From Novosphingobium sp. IK01 (GTDB lineage Bacteria; Pseudomonadota; Alphaproteobacteria; Sphingomonadales; Sphingomonadaceae), in NCBI RefSeq assembly GCF_033242265.1, contig NZ_BTFW01000001.1:2749001-2813000 (forward strand): a stretch of DNA of 64,000 bases. Reading direction: 5' to 3'. A program made the translations under genes and the position numbers. This document shows positions 63,165-64,000 of this stretch, one piece after another (position 1 is the first letter of the stretch; every line of letters begins with the position of its first letter). The notes beneath the pieces were generated by a model. It made no database searches and was not told where the DNA came from. It saw only the letters and a program-made list of their open reading frames with translations.

Positions 63165-63823
63165 CACACTTGCTGCAAGGCCTCGTCGAGGGCCTTGCGC
63201 CACTGCGCGGGGCCGTCTTCCACCCCGCCCATGGCCCCATCGACGCGCACGGTGCCGCGTTCGAGCGCGGGATCGGGTTCATAGTGCCAGTCCTCGGGCC
63301 AGCCTGCGGGAAGATGATGGCCGAGCAGGGCGAAATCTTCGGGGTGAAGGCGGATCACCCGCTGGTCGTCGGCGCGCGCCAGCATCTGCGCGGCGCGGCG
63401 CACGCGCGCGGCCAGCCCCGCCGGATCGAGCGCGGCATCGGCCAGAACGCTGGCGCACAAGGCCTCCACGGTTTCGCGCAGGCGGGTTTCGAGGGTGTCG
63501 AGTTCGTGGGCGTCGATGGCGCGAAACGCCGCTTCGAGGCGGTGGCGCGCGGCATCCTGCGCGGCGGCAAGGGCTTCGGCCTCGCGCCGGGCCTCGGCGG
63601 CCCCTTGCGCATAGCCTTGCGCGCGGGCCTGTTCGAGCGGGTCTTCGAGGTCGGGCTCGGGCATCGGGGTAAAGCTGGCCTGCGGGGGCGGGGGCAGGGC
63701 GCGGGCAAAGCGCGGATCGCGCAGGAACCCGTGTGAAGCGGCCGGAAGGCTGCCCCACGGGCGCATCGCGGGCAGTGCCTCGCCCATCGGCCCAAAGCCG
63801 GACAGGGGCTGCATGTCAGACAT
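63164..63823 (-). CDS. fliH: flagellar export ATPase regulator FliH
   Basis: The 219-residue protein has a Pro-rich start, a long helical centre (EQARAQGYAQGAAEARREAEALAAAQDAARHRLEAAFRAI) with small-residue spacing typical of the FliH stalk, and a FliH/HrpE-type C-terminal domain (VIRLHPEDFALLGHHLP...). It binds FliI and FliN. It overlaps fliG by eight bases. Confidence 0.87.
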   Translation of the reverse strand: MSDMQPLSGFGPMGEALPAMRPWGSLPAASHGFLRDPRFARALPPPPQASFTPMPEPDLEDPLEQARAQGYAQGAAEARREAEALAAAQDAARHRLEAAFRAIDAHELDTLETRLRETVEALCASVLADAALDPAGLAARVRRAAQMLARADDQRVIRLHPEDFALLGHHLPAGWPEDWHYEPDPALERGTVRVDGAMGGVEDGPAQWRKALDEALQQV

Positions 63824-64000
63824 AGTCGTCGTCGCCCGAACCGAACACGATCACCCCTTCGGCGGCCAGGCGCCGGGCGGCGGTGATCATGGCCTTTTGC
63901 GCCTCGACCACTTCGGCGCGCTTGAGGCGTCCGCGCGCGGCGATTTCGTCGCGCACGCCGTCGGCGGCGCGGCTCGACATGGCGCGGAAGAACACTTCGC
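63816..64000 (-). CDS. fliG: flagellar motor switch protein FliG, C-terminal end (cut by window edge)
   Basis: The minus strand reads EVFFRAMSSRAADGVRDEIAARGRLKRAEVVEAQKAMITAARRLAAEGVIVFGSGDDDYV and a stop, the C-terminal part of FliG that faces the stator. The conserved pattern MSSRAA...E...RG....EVEEAQK.....ARRLA.EG is present. The rest lies beyond the window. Its stop overlaps the fliH start by eight bases. Confidence 0.9.
   Translation of the reverse strand, partial: EVFFRAMSSRAADGVRDEIAARGRLKRAEVVEAQKAMITAARRLAAEGVIVFGSGDDDYV

Overview
The window is a GC-rich, gene-dense alphaproteobacterial chromosome segment. It most likely comes from a Sphingomonadaceae member, and the style resembles Novosphingobium. 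This rests on the product set (TorF-type porin, DUF3297 protein, Der with a DUF983 partner, COQ6-type hydroxylase, HAE1 RND pump, large TonB receptor) and on codon use. It is inference, because no marker rRNA is present. Two tRNAs are present, Val-CAC and Leu-CAG, both with encoded CCA.

Region by region. 1-7.1 kb: a DsbD-like 5' fragment, a ubiquinone-type FAD hydroxylase, a nitronate monooxygenase-like enzyme, a Tet-family MFS pump, an HNH endonuclease and a secreted M20 peptidase. 7.2-19.7 kb: housekeeping genes (gyrB, der) mixed with a ModE-type regulator, an exported catalase-peroxidase, tRNA-Val, a CHAP-domain protein, an OmpR/EnvZ-type two-component pair and a beta carbonic anhydrase. 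19.8-25.98 kb: TorF porin, pirin, a 166-bp inverted-repeat element, an acyltransferase, an XRE-cupin regulator and an IS1111-type element. 25.98-36.2 kb: a TetR-controlled RND efflux operon (fusion protein, pump, outer-membrane channel, TetR), a GNAT enzyme and a TonB-dependent receptor.

36.7-40.95 kb is a complete bufferin (copper-binding RiPP) locus. It holds two Cys-rich precursors, the MNIO enzyme BufB, its partner BufC, a DoxX protein, an ECF sigma factor of SigF type and its membrane anti-sigma NrsF. Three promoters with the same layout, GTAACC-16 nt-CGAA, drive sigF-nrsF, bufA2-bufBC and bufA1-doxX. An intrinsic terminator between bufA2 and bufB should keep precursor levels above enzyme levels.

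43.1-50.8 kb is a chemotaxis operon on the minus strand (STAS, cheA, cheR, cheB, cheD, cheY, cheW and a small unknown gene), with a CheB paralogue on the plus strand that lacks the catalytic histidine. 50.9-64 kb is a flagellar export and motor cluster (fliS, fliD, flhB, fliR, Q, P, O, N, M, L, K, J-like, I, H, G).

The most striking finding is an IS110-family element at 53044-54206 inserted in the last codons of flhB. Its 5' non-coding region reads as a bridge RNA. Two guide segments match the flhB target, GCGGAG-CT-CGACCG, on both sides of the CT core. Two further segments match the element's own joined ends. Next to it lies the second copy of the 166-bp inverted-repeat element; the other copy is 30 kb away and differs at one base.
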